This document shows, piece by piece, positions 17,385 to 24,722 of a stretch of 29,148 bases of DNA. The notes below the pieces were generated by a model, which saw only the letters and a program-made list of their open reading frames with translations, had not been told where the DNA came from and made no database searches. Position numbers and translations under genes: made by a program. The stretch lies in assembly GCA_963966275.1 (NCBI GenBank), contig CAWZYQ010000036.1, positions 1 to 29,148 on the forward strand. The letters are read 5' to 3'. Source of the DNA: UBA10427 sp003500135. Lineage in GTDB: Bacteria > Bacteroidota > Bacteroidia > Cytophagales > Cyclobacteriaceae. The number at the start of each line of letters is the position of its first letter. Position 1 is the first letter of the stretch.

Positions 17385-17447
17385 AACTCAGGATATATCA
17401 CAAACGACATCTTAAATTATTTACCTCAAATAATGTGTTTTATTGTT

Positions 17448-17484
17448 TTACCTGGAGTAATACTATTTTCCTTTTTCCAGGTAA
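17448..17484. repeat. 9-bp inverted repeat downstream of the GH3 fusion gene
   Basis: TTACCTGGA (17448-17456) and TCCAGGTAA (17476-17484) are perfectly complementary with a 19-nt loop. The lack of a T-run makes a classical terminator unlikely. Confidence 0.6.
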
Positions 17485-17527
17485 CCTATCAATTAGTTAT
17501 TTGAATTTTATGATACCATATCTGTCA

Positions 17528-17715
17528 TACGTATGATTAGAACAAAAGCCGGCCGGCTTTTGACCATAAGCTACGTATGTCAAGGGGTATGGGGTACGTA
17601 TGTCATAACCAAAACCCGGCCGGCTTTTTGGTGAAGGGATAGTATGTCTATGATAGTAGGGTACGTATGTAACACATGAAACCCGGCCGGCTTTTATGTC
17701 AAACATACTTAGCTT
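17528..17715. repeat. Three-copy 67-bp tandem repeat with palindromic cores
   Basis: Units begin at 17528, 17595 and 17662, exactly 67 bp apart. Each has TACGTATG at its start, then 13 nt, then CCGGCCGG (17549-17556, 17616-17623, 17683-17690) followed by CTTTT. The two complete units also share GTATGTC (17575-17581 and 17642-17648). Outside these cores the units differ strongly; by eye the first two match at about 42 of 67 positions. In unit 1 the GC core extends to an 18-bp perfect palindrome AAAAGCCGGCCGGCTTTT (17544-17561). In unit 2 the core is flanked by ACCAAAA and TTTTGGT. An extra TACGTATG occurs at 17572. The cores are much richer in GC than the surroundings. The function is unknown. 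Confidence 0.9.
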
Positions 17716-17868
17716 TTAGTACAAATAATTAATTGAGAAGGGTTTACGCTACAATTGAAAAGACTGGAGGTTGATTATGTGAGGATATAGCAATCAAAAG
17801 AGTATCTCTACCTGATTCGGTAAATGATTAAATTGAAACAAAACAGGGAGACCTATTTATAAGCCCGG

Positions 17869-18129
17869 CTATAGAATAAATCGTATTCCAGGCTTCAATG
17901 ATTCATACAAATAATCAAGGGCAACTTTATCGTAGTAAGAAAATTCACCGGTTGCAGATGTGCTGAAGCGTGCATTCATAATGCTGTTGGCATCGTAATA
18001 TAATATTCCGGGTATTCCTACGGCACCTATGCTACCCGATCCTTCTGATCCACCGGAACCACAGCTGTAGGAACGGTTGAACCAATCCATGGTAGCTTGC
18101 TGCCCGGCAGAACCTGCTTCAGTTTCAGT
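17869..18129 (-). pseudogene. C-terminal remnant of an M57-type (HEIGH) metallopeptidase
   Basis: The frame is open from 18129 down to a TAG at 17871-17869. From 18090 it encodes MDWFNRSYSCGSGGSEGS, then AVGIPG, YYDANSIMNARFS and GEFSYYDKVALDYLYE. This is the pattern found after the zinc site in Bacteroidota M57 'dual-action HEIGH' peptidases, where HEIGHxIGxxHTDWFNRSYSC precedes an IPGT segment, a DANSxMN segment and a final FSxYDxxALxYLY. The HEIGH motif and the whole N-terminal part are missing, and the residues before DWFNRS do not fit the family. A hydrophobic, lipoprotein-signal-like stretch in another minus frame near 18135-18175 might be the old N-terminus; that is speculative. The remnant cannot be an active peptidase. 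Confidence 0.75.
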
Positions 18130-18196
18130 TTAACACAACAAAATCCCAATAGAATAACTATACTTATTAGCCGTCAAATTTTCCTGGCACTACTGA

Positions 18197-18562
18197 ACTA
18201 AATCACAAATATTGGATGAGAATCCAGAAAAAGGTCTAAATCAATATTGCGTTGTTTTATCTTTTGTAAACGGGCAAAAAACGGAATTCACTTCAAATGA
18301 GGTGATGAATGCTCCTCTTTTCGAATTTATTCTATTTCCCAATCCAATTTTTAACACAAAAATCCTCAATGTAGTATCACAGACCAACAATGAGTTTCCC
18401 GCTCACTTTTTATTGATTGATGTAAGGGGAAGGTTGGTGTTGGAACGTATTATCAAATTTGATAAACAAGAAATATATTTGGGCGCATTGCCAGTGGTTA
18501 CATACTTGTATACTTTGTCACCTCAAAAAGATATTCGAAGGGGAAGGAAAATGGTCAATTAA
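18197..18562 (+). pseudogene. Orphan C-terminal fragment: fibronectin-III end plus T9SS type A sorting domain
   Basis: The frame opens after a TGA at 18194-18196 and has no ATG that would give the whole fragment; TTG at 18212 is the only early start candidate. The first 35 codons (ILDENPEKGLNQYCVVLSFV, then EFTSNEV) look like the last strands of a fibronectin type III domain. The rest has the sorting-domain pattern: FPNP, a strand, then HFLLIDVRGRLVLER, a strand, and a final LYTL...GRKMVN. In whole proteins this C-terminal domain directs export through the type IX secretion system and is cleaved at the surface. Here the large exported part is absent and there is no signal peptide, so this is almost certainly a fragment left by a deletion. 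Confidence 0.75.
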
Positions 18563-18568
18563 ATTCAT

Positions 18569-19051
18569 TCATTCCTCTTTGAAATCCATTGCCACTGAAT
18601 TAATACAGTACCTCAATCCGGTAGGCTGGGGGCCATCTTCAAAAACATGACCTAAATGGCCACCACATTTTGCACATAATACCTCAGTTCTGACCATACC
18701 AAGACTTCGGTCTTCTTTTTCATCAATTGCTTTTTTACCGACAGGTTGATAAAAACTGGGCCAACCCGAACCTGAATTATATTTGGTTTCAGAAGAGAAT
18801 AATTCGTTACCGCAAGCGGCACAGGTAAATACTCCATCTTTCTTAAAATCATTGAATTTGCCGGTAAAAGCCCTTTCCGTACCCTTTTCACGCAATACGT
18901 GGTATTCCTCCTGCGTCAGTTCTTTTTTCCATTGGGCTTCAGATTTTTGAATTTCGTACTGGTTATTATTTTCTTCCTTTTTGTCCTGGGCCTGACAACT
19001 ACTGAACCATACTATTGCGATCGTAACTACTATATATGTGATAAATTTCAT
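18569..19051 (-). CDS. msrB: Peptide-methionine (R)-S-oxide reductase, lipoprotein form
   Basis: The 160-residue protein reduces methionine-R-sulfoxide in oxidised proteins. It starts with a lipoprotein signal (lipobox FSSC, Cys19), so it should act in the envelope rather than the cytoplasm. The MsrB domain (about residues 35-157) has the two zinc-binding CxxC pairs (CAACGNELF and CAKCGGHLGHVF), the NSGSGWPSFYQP substrate loop, and the catalytic Cys in LRYCINSVAM. The usual start of the domain, WKKELTQEEYHVLREKGTE, is complete. A well-spaced promoter candidate is present upstream (19074-19101). The gene diverges from the DUF4442 gene by 65 bp and converges with the T9SS fragment, 6 bp apart. 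Confidence 0.95.
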   Translation of the reverse strand: MKFITYIVVTIAIVWFSSCQAQDKKEENNNQYEIQKSEAQWKKELTQEEYHVLREKGTERAFTGKFNDFKKDGVFTCAACGNELFSSETKYNSGSGWPSFYQPVGKKAIDEKEDRSLGMVRTEVLCAKCGGHLGHVFEDGPQPTGLRYCINSVAMDFKEE

Positions 19052-19073
19052 TTTTAGCTCTTTTATAATGTTT

Positions 19074-19101
19074 TAAACTTATAGATTAGCATACTGTTCA
19101 A
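19074..19101 (-). promoter_or_regulatory. Candidate promoter of msrB
   Basis: On the minus strand TTG (19101-19099), 17 nt, then TAAGTTTA (19081-19074) approximates the Bacteroidota TTG/TAnnTTTG promoter with one mismatch. It ends 22 bp before the start codon. Confidence 0.45.
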
Positions 19102-19116
19102 CGATTTTGGTTCTAA

Positions 19117-19560
19117 ATGGATACATATAAGTGGCGGTTGAAACTCGCCAATTTCTACCCACCTTTCTTCGGGGCAGGAATACGGCTGCAAAAAGTCAAT
19201 AATGACTTTACCTATATGAAGGTAAAACTGGCTTTTGGATTTTTAAATGCCAATTTGGTAGGCACTCAGTTTGGGGGATCGTTGTTTGCGATGTGCGATC
19301 CATGGTACATGATTATGCTATTTCACCACCTTAGAAAAGAATATATAATCTGGGACAAGGCGGCTACGATACGTTTTAGAAAGCCAGGTAAGAGCGCCGT
19401 TTTTGCAGAGTTCATAATTGATGATGACCTTTTGACTAAAATAAGGAGTGAAGTGGATGAACTGGGAAAGAAAGATTTCCACTTTAAAACAGAAGTCAAA
19501 AATAAGGAAGGAGAAGTTATTGCCGAGGTGGATAAGGTCATTTATATAAAAAAGAAATGA
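19117..19560 (+). CDS. DUF4442 hot-dog-fold protein (thioesterase-like)
   Basis: The 147-residue protein matches the DUF4442 family. Its N-terminal part reads NFYPPFFGAGIRLQKV, followed by NLVGTQFGGSLFAMCDPWYMIML, a block like the core helix of hot-dog thioesterases. The end contains the strands AATIRFRKPGKSAVFAEF and FKTEVKNKEGEVIAEV. Members resemble acyl-CoA thioesterases of the PaaI group, but most have no shown activity. There is no signal peptide, so it should be cytoplasmic. It diverges from msrB and ends 3 bp before the convergent small lipoprotein gene. Confidence 0.88.
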   Translation: MDTYKWRLKLANFYPPFFGAGIRLQKVNNDFTYMKVKLAFGFLNANLVGTQFGGSLFAMCDPWYMIMLFHHLRKEYIIWDKAATIRFRKPGKSAVFAEFIIDDDLLTKIRSEVDELGKKDFHFKTEVKNKEGEVIAEVDKVIYIKKK

Positions 19561-19563
19561 GGG

Positions 19564-19749
19564 TCACTTTTTCATTCTGACCTTTTTTAATCGCTTTTTG
19601 CCACGGTCATTTTTATGATTATAAGGACGATTGTGTTTACGGGGCTTGTGCACAATTACGGTATCAGAAGAAAATACTTTACATGAAGGCATGACCTGTG
19701 GTACCAGTAAGATTAGGATTATGAGGCCTATTCTAGTTTTTTTCAACAT
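19564..19749 (-). CDS. Small basic lipoprotein, function unknown
   Basis: This 61-residue protein has a plausible lipoprotein signal: a KK-containing start, a hydrophobic stretch (IGLIILILLVPQV) and a lipobox-like MPSC, with the Cys at residue 23. The mature part is only about 38 residues and is strongly basic (KPRKHNRPYNHKNDRGKKRLKKVRMKK, quoted as two overlapping basic blocks KPRKHNRPYNHK and KNDRGKKRLKKVRMKK). I do not recognise a family. Such a tail could bind phospholipid, LPS or nucleic acid, but that is only a guess. The gene lies 45 bp after the hybrid kinase stop on the same strand and might be read through from it. The strong signal peptide argues that it is real. Confidence 0.6.
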   Translation of the reverse strand: MLKKTRIGLIILILLVPQVMPSCKVFSSDTVIVHKPRKHNRPYNHKNDRGKKRLKKVRMKK

Positions 19750-19794
19750 ACCTTCAAGTGTGCAAAAATGAGACCAATATTCGATTAAGCTTTA

Positions 19795-22665
19795 CTATAA
19801 ATCTTTTTTAAGAATACTGTTTAATTCATTCATGGCCTTCATGCCAAGCTTTTTAAAATCATCGATTAATGGGCCAATCTCATTTAAACCATCTTTTGCC
19901 TTCGCCTTTGATTCTATGTCCAGGATCAGGTTGTGCATAGGCCTGATGCCCATCAACTTTACAGAAGGTTTAATTTTATGGGCAGTTTTTGCGATCATTT
20001 GATGGTCTTCTTTTTTGAAATAAGCTTCAAGGGTTTCTATATCAGAGGGTGCATTTCGCAGGAAAGTTTCAATCATACTACTGATAAAAGCGGCATCGTT
20101 CATGCTCATTTCTTCAAGGTAAGATAAATCTACAAGGCCTTCCCCGGAAGATTCACCATTGTCAATCGTGCTTTCTTGCCCTGTGGAAGGTTTCATATGT
20201 GGGTCAATAGTAGCTTCGCTGCCAAAATCAGTGTCTGTTTTCCTATTTAAATACTTGCGAATCGTTTTTGCCAGCTGTTGGGTATCAAAAGGTTTGGTGA
20301 CGTAATCATCCATCCCGACTTCATAACATTTATCATTGGATCCTTTTATGGCATTTGCGGTTAGCGCTATTATAGGAAGTTGTTTACGGTCCAGTTTTAA
20401 AATATTCCTGATTTGATATGTGGCCTCCATTCCATCCATTTCCGGCATTTGAATGTCCATTAAAACGAGGTCATATTTTTTATTTTTCAAATTTTCTATT
20501 GCTTCAAGGCCATTTTCAGCTACATCTACTTTGAGGTTCAACTTTTCCAACAGGGACTTAGCGTATAAGACATTGATCTCATTGTCCTCTACCAATAATA
20601 TCTCATAGGGTATTTCAAAAGCTTTTATTTTAGATTTTGATTTTCTGGAACTGCTTGTTGAGCTTGTTCCTTTTTCGTAGGGAATAACAAAACTAAATAT
20701 ACTGCCCTTGCCTTCTTCGCTTTCCAGGAGCATTTGACCACCTTGCAACTCGACAAGCTGTTTACTTATGGCCAGCCCTAATCCTGTGCCTCCAAATTTT
20801 CGATTTACACTGTCATCGGCCTGTTTAAAGCTTTCAAAAATGTATACCTGCTTATTTTTAGGAATTCCGATTCCGGTATCAATAACCTTAACTTCAAGCT
20901 GGCTTCTATCGCCCTTATCTTTTGCAAGTACCTGTACCTTTACGAAGCCCTCCTGCGTGAATTTGATAGCGTTGTTGACCAGGTTTATCAAAACCTGATT
21001 GAGCCTTACCGGGTCACCCATTAAAATTTCCGGAATCTCATCGTGATAGTCGACAATGAGCTTCAGGCCTTTGGAGTTAGCTGCATAATTGAAAGAATTG
21101 ACGGTATCAGTAATTTCAGAATAAGGCTCGAAAGCAATTTTTTCAAACGTAATACTTCCCGATTCAATAATTGAAAAGTCAAGGATTTCATTAATGATAA
21201 CTTTTAGGTTATCCGTTGCTTTTTTCATTGAATTGAGATACTGCTCCTGCTGGTTGTTCACATCGGTATCCTGCAAGAGCTCAATCATTCCCGAAATCCC
21301 ATTGATTGGGGTACGTATTTCATGACTCATTTTTGCCAGGAACATCTCCTTGGCCTTTTGCGCTTCCAGAAGTTTATCGGAATATTCCTTGGATTCGGTG
21401 ATGTCAACAGATATGCCCAGAAGATTGGTTTTGCCAAATTCGTCCCAAAAGGGCTTTTTAATAGTGTGAAACCATCTTCTTTTACCATTGGGCAGTGTCA
21501 CTTTTTCTTCGGTCTGTATTTCGTCTCCGGTTTCAAATACCTGCTCGTCAATTTTTTGAAATGCTTCCACTTCTTCCGGCCTGTATTGCCATATTACCGG
21601 ATCCATATTCAAGATTTCTTCTTTCGTGGTCCCGTAAATATCGGCCATGGCCTGGTTTACCAGGATATATTTTCCATTAATGTCCTTTACAAATATCATG
21701 TTAGGACTCGAATCGAGAACAGATTGGATAAACCTTTTTTGTTGTTCAAGCTCTTTTTGTATTCTGATGTGATCGCTGATGTCAATGCTGAAGTGCAAAA
21801 TGAAACTTTTATTGTCAGTAGTGGTGATCCACTTAAATCCCGACTGCATGTATTTAACCTGATCATCGACAATCACTTTCTCCTGAATAACTTTAGTGCC
21901 TTTCGTTTCACGCAATTCCCGGTCAATGTCCGCATAAAGTGCTGCCTCTTTTTCGCTAAATACTTCTTCCAGGCTTTTGCCAAAAATTTCCCAGCTGGTT
22001 TTCTGGAGTGTTTCCTCCGCCTGACGGTTCAGGAAGATTATTCTGCCGTTTTCTTCTCTTAACAATACATTTACCGGAAGATAGTCCAGCACTTCGCTCA
22101 TAAGCTTTTTCTGGTTCATGTAGCGCATTTCAGCAGCCTTGCTTTCCTGAATTTGGTGGGTTTGCATGTTCAACCGCTTGCAAGCCCTGACACACATATT
22201 GGATATAAGGATGCTAGCCTGTATTTTTTCTTCATCAAAATAGTCTGTCTCCGGGGAATATAAATAGACGATTCCTGAGGCTTCGTTTACTGGCTTCACG
22301 GGTATTACCAATTCAGAACCCTGTGCGTCCTCCAAGAAGAATTTGGCCTCTTTAGTAACACGACTCAGGGAGGTATTATTTGAAAATAAAATCTTTTCAT
22401 TACTAAATACTTCTGCAAACCACTGTGTAGTAGAATCAGAAGGAGATTTTAAGGCGCTGTTTTTGGCAAATCCGAATTGTGTACTCAATTCATATTTTTT
22501 GAAAATATAGTCGTAGTTATAAAAGACCATGTGCGTTACTTCGGGAAGGATTTCCTGAAGATGGTCTTTAAATATCGACTTGAAGTCAGTGAAAGTCCTC
22601 AATAAAAACAGCTCTTTCGATAGCCGGTCGATAACTTTCAAATACTGTTGTTTTGCGTCGATCAT
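19795..22665 (-). CDS. Hybrid sensor histidine kinase with GAF, two PAS, REC and Hpt domains
   Basis: The 956-residue protein has no membrane span and should be cytoplasmic. Domains in order: a GAF-like domain (about 15-165), PAS 1 (about 190-305), PAS 2 (about 312-430, ending in VDITESK), HisKA with phospho-acceptor His448 in SHEIRTP, an HATPase (N box NLVNNAIKFT, G boxes DTGIGI and GTGLGLAI; about 495-665), a receiver domain with Asp737 in LVLMDIQMPEMDG, and a C-terminal Hpt domain with His896 in AKTAHKIKPS. All residues needed for the His448-Asp737-His896 relay are present. It is encoded 12 bp after the sigma-54 activator gene, whose receiver Asp57 is the natural last acceptor. The signal is unknown; two PAS domains and a GAF domain suggest an internal or small-molecule cue. 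Confidence 0.95.
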   Translation of the reverse strand: MIDAKQQYLKVIDRLSKELFLLRTFTDFKSIFKDHLQEILPEVTHMVFYNYDYIFKKYELSTQFGFAKNSALKSPSDSTTQWFAEVFSNEKILFSNNTSLSRVTKEAKFFLEDAQGSELVIPVKPVNEASGIVYLYSPETDYFDEEKIQASILISNMCVRACKRLNMQTHQIQESKAAEMRYMNQKKLMSEVLDYLPVNVLLREENGRIIFLNRQAEETLQKTSWEIFGKSLEEVFSEKEAALYADIDRELRETKGTKVIQEKVIVDDQVKYMQSGFKWITTTDNKSFILHFSIDISDHIRIQKELEQQKRFIQSVLDSSPNMIFVKDINGKYILVNQAMADIYGTTKEEILNMDPVIWQYRPEEVEAFQKIDEQVFETGDEIQTEEKVTLPNGKRRWFHTIKKPFWDEFGKTNLLGISVDITESKEYSDKLLEAQKAKEMFLAKMSHEIRTPINGISGMIELLQDTDVNNQQEQYLNSMKKATDNLKVIINEILDFSIIESGSITFEKIAFEPYSEITDTVNSFNYAANSKGLKLIVDYHDEIPEILMGDPVRLNQVLINLVNNAIKFTQEGFVKVQVLAKDKGDRSQLEVKVIDTGIGIPKNKQVYIFESFKQADDSVNRKFGGTGLGLAISKQLVELQGGQMLLESEEGKGSIFSFVIPYEKGTSSTSSSRKSKSKIKAFEIPYEILLVEDNEINVLYAKSLLEKLNLKVDVAENGLEAIENLKNKKYDLVLMDIQMPEMDGMEATYQIRNILKLDRKQLPIIALTANAIKGSNDKCYEVGMDDYVTKPFDTQQLAKTIRKYLNRKTDTDFGSEATIDPHMKPSTGQESTIDNGESSGEGLVDLSYLEEMSMNDAAFISSMIETFLRNAPSDIETLEAYFKKEDHQMIAKTAHKIKPSVKLMGIRPMHNLILDIESKAKAKDGLNEIGPLIDDFKKLGMKAMNELNSILKKDL

Positions 22666-22677
22666 AAAATATTCACT

Positions 22678-24039
22678 TTAGAAGTTCTCCGCCTCCATTT
22701 CCTTCAAATACCGGTATATCGTAGATTTCCCTATATCAAGCCTTCGTGCTACTTCCAAAACATTGTTATTGTATTTATCAAGATAATTACGAATAATCTT
22801 AAAATTGTATTCTCGCAGGCTCATATTTTCAAAAGTAAAATTATCTTCTTTTATCACAGAAGAGAATTTAATATCCTCGGCCATTATTTCATCCTCGTTG
22901 CTCATTACAGCCCCAAGTTCAATTACAGATTTAAGTTCCCGTACATTGCCCGGGAAACTATAGCTTAATAATTTCTCCTTTGCCTCTCTGGATAACACCT
23001 TTAATGGCATTTCGTTTTCCTCGCAAAAGGATTTTAAAAAGAAACTAGCAATTAGCAACACATCCGTTTCACGATCGCGAAGTGGGGGTAACCATATGGG
23101 CAAGCCTAAAAGCCGGTAGTAAAGATCCTCTCTGAAGTTGCCGTTCTGAGCTTCCTCAGCAAGGTCTTTATGCGTCGCTACAATTATTCTCACGTTTAGT
23201 TTGATTGTATTGTTGCCACCAATCCTGGTTACTTCTTTTTCCTGAATTACCCTTAGAAGCTTTGCCTGTAAATTCAAAGGCATTTCACCTATTTCATCAA
23301 GAAATATTGTGCCTTCCTGGGCTTCTTCAAACTTACCTATTCTACGTGTAACTGCTCCTGTAAAAGCCCCCTTTTCGTGACCAAAAAGCTCGCTTTCAAT
23401 TAATTCGGAAGGAACTGCCGCAATATTTACCGGAACAAAAGGTTTGTGTTTTCGGGTAGAATTATAGTGTATGGCTTTTGCCACCAGCTCCTTACCCGTT
23501 CCCGTTTCGCCTGAGATAGATACGGTGATATTTGTCTTAACCGCTTTCTCAAGCAGGCCAAATACCTTTTTGATTGCCTTGCTCTTACCGATGATACTAT
23601 TTTCAAACTCGTACTTTTCAGATACTTCCTGTTTTAATGTATCCAGCTCTTTAACCAGTTGAATATTTTTTTTGGCGTTATTTAGCGCATATAGCAGCCT
23701 TTCGCGTGTTTCGTCATTTTTCACTATATAATCATAGGCACCCATTTTCAAAAGGTCCACAGCAGTACCTATGCTTTCCTGTGAACTGACGATGATTACA
23801 AAAACATTGGGATCGAATTGCTTCACTTCCTTCAATACCTCTTCACCGCTCATATCTGGCAAAGAATAGTCCAGGGTGACAATGGTTGGCTTTTTATGCA
23901 GGTTTTTAAGAAAATCCTTTCCAGACTGGAAAAAGGTGACCTCAAAGTCGGGGTTTAGTCCAAATAAATAATCTAAAAAACGAGCGTACACAGGGTCGTC
24001 TTCAACTGCGAATATTTTTACGGTTGGTTCAGATGGCAT
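22678..24039 (-). CDS. NtrC-family sigma-54-dependent response regulator
   Basis: The 453-residue protein has three complete parts: a receiver domain (about 6-122, phospho-acceptor Asp57 in VTLDYSLPDMSG), an AAA+ sigma-54 interaction domain (about 145-375) and a Fis-type helix-turn-helix at the C-terminus (VLEVARRLDIGKSTIYRYL). The AAA+ part has a Walker A GETGTGKE (177-184), the GAFTGA loop that contacts sigma-54 (224-229), Walker B IFLDEIGEM, and the REDLYYRL arginine-finger region. It should activate sigma-54 promoters by ATP hydrolysis once phosphorylated. The hybrid kinase gene follows 12 bp downstream. A palindrome overlapping the presumed -7 box upstream may be its own control site. 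No good -24/-12 promoter was found in this window, so its targets are probably elsewhere. Confidence 0.96.
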   Translation of the reverse strand: MPSEPTVKIFAVEDDPVYARFLDYLFGLNPDFEVTFFQSGKDFLKNLHKKPTIVTLDYSLPDMSGEEVLKEVKQFDPNVFVIIVSSQESIGTAVDLLKMGAYDYIVKNDETRERLLYALNNAKKNIQLVKELDTLKQEVSEKYEFENSIIGKSKAIKKVFGLLEKAVKTNITVSISGETGTGKELVAKAIHYNSTRKHKPFVPVNIAAVPSELIESELFGHEKGAFTGAVTRRIGKFEEAQEGTIFLDEIGEMPLNLQAKLLRVIQEKEVTRIGGNNTIKLNVRIIVATHKDLAEEAQNGNFREDLYYRLLGLPIWLPPLRDRETDVLLIASFFLKSFCEENEMPLKVLSREAKEKLLSYSFPGNVRELKSVIELGAVMSNEDEIMAEDIKFSSVIKEDNFTFENMSLREYNFKIIRNYLDKYNNNVLEVARRLDIGKSTIYRYLKEMEAENF

Positions 24040-24067
24040 ATTGGTTGTTTCTGAAATACGTTAATTC

Positions 24068-24104
24068 AGTATTTGAAAAATACTAATTCATTCGGTTACA
24101 ACAA
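24068..24104 (-). promoter_or_regulatory. Candidate promoter of the sigma-54 activator/kinase operon with overlapping palindrome
   Basis: On the minus strand TTG (24104-24102), a 19-nt spacer and TATTTTTC (24082-24075) resemble the phylum consensus. A perfect 7-bp palindrome AGTATTT-GAA-AAATACT (24068-24084) covers the -7 box. It is 36 bp before the start codon and may be an operator. Confidence 0.45.
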
Positions 24105-24171
24105 TTTTTTAATCAAGAAATCTGTAGATAAATGCTTATTATGCAAATAATTTAAACAAATATCTGAAAAG

Positions 24172-24714
24172 ATGCATGGCAAAATAAGGCGGAACTGGCA
24201 AAAACATGAACTACTTTTTAAGAAGTTGGAGGATTTTGGCACGACCTTATCGGAAGAACAGCTTCAAAGCAAAGCAATGCAAAATGGTTGGTCCATCAAA
24301 CAGGTATTTCATCATTTGTTTCTGGCGGAGCAAATGTCATATGATAGTATTATGTCATTTAACTTTGACAAAAAGCTCGAAAAAACGAGCTTGGGCAGTG
24401 TTTATCGTACAACATTGCTTTTGCTGGCGCTAAAAAGCCCATTGAAGTTTAAAAGCCCGAAACAAGTTAACATTGACAATCAAATTGATTCAATAGATTT
24501 TTCAATGATAATGTCGGAATGGCGGAAGAAAAAGGCCGTATTTGAGCATTTTCTTAACCAATTTCCGACTAACAGGTTGTCTTTTTATATTTTCAGACAT
24601 CCTTATGCTGGTAAGATGAATATTGTACAGGCAATTAAATTTTTTAATTTGCATATTTCTCATCATGAAATTCAAATCAAAAGGATATGCCATGTAAATA
24701 GCATAACTTACTGA
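24172..24714 (+). CDS. DinB-family (four-helix, metal-binding type) protein
   Basis: The 180-residue protein resembles the DinB/YfiT-like superfamily. It has an N-terminal helix, then NGWSIKQVFHHLFLAEQMSY with a His pair, and a C-terminal NLHISHHEIQIKRI segment. Together these supply the three-His pattern typical of the family's metal site. Members include bacillithiol- or mycothiol-dependent transferases and many unassigned proteins, so no reaction is claimed. There is no signal peptide. It is the first gene of a likely three-gene operon with a TerB-like and a rhomboid gene (8-bp gap to the next gene). Confidence 0.75.
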   Translation: MHGKIRRNWQKHELLFKKLEDFGTTLSEEQLQSKAMQNGWSIKQVFHHLFLAEQMSYDSIMSFNFDKKLEKTSLGSVYRTTLLLLALKSPLKFKSPKQVNIDNQIDSIDFSMIMSEWRKKKAVFEHFLNQFPTNRLSFYIFRHPYAGKMNIVQAIKFFNLHISHHEIQIKRICHVNSITY

Positions 24715-24722
24715 TAACAAAC

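Larger units (their letters stand above)
17385..17868. other. Intergenic region with inverted repeat and 67-bp tandem repeats, no gene recognised
   Basis: Nothing here looks like protein. A 9-bp perfect inverted repeat TTACCTGGA/TCCAGGTAA (17448-17456 with 17476-17484) lies 64 bp after the GH3 gene; neither arm is followed by a T-run. The three-copy 67-bp repeat follows from 17528. From 17707 to 17868 the DNA is AT-rich and featureless, apart from AAGCCCGGCT at 17861-17870, which resembles part of the repeat core. A 69-codon minus-strand frame at 17497-17706 spans the repeats. Because 67 is not a multiple of 3, it cannot be a protein repeat. Confidence 0.6.

Noticed and set aside
17497..17706. 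69-codon minus-strand frame over the repeats
   Set aside because: The 67-bp period changes frame in each unit, so the repeats are not selected as protein.
17528..17715. CRISPR array
   Set aside because: Repeats are regular, but the conserved cores are only 8-14 bp, there are only three units, spacers are related to each other, and no cas genes are present.
18185..18190. A second TGGCAC resembling a sigma-54 -24 box
   Set aside because: The sequence after it reads TACTGAACT, with no -12 element, and the gene fragment downstream is not intact.
21322..22062. 246-codon open frame on the plus strand
   Set aside because: It lies opposite the PAS domains of the hybrid kinase. The kinase frame has clear motifs and this one has none.
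24237..24242. TGGCAC resembling a sigma-54 -24 box
   Set aside because: It is inside the DinB-like coding region and no TTGC box follows at the required distance.
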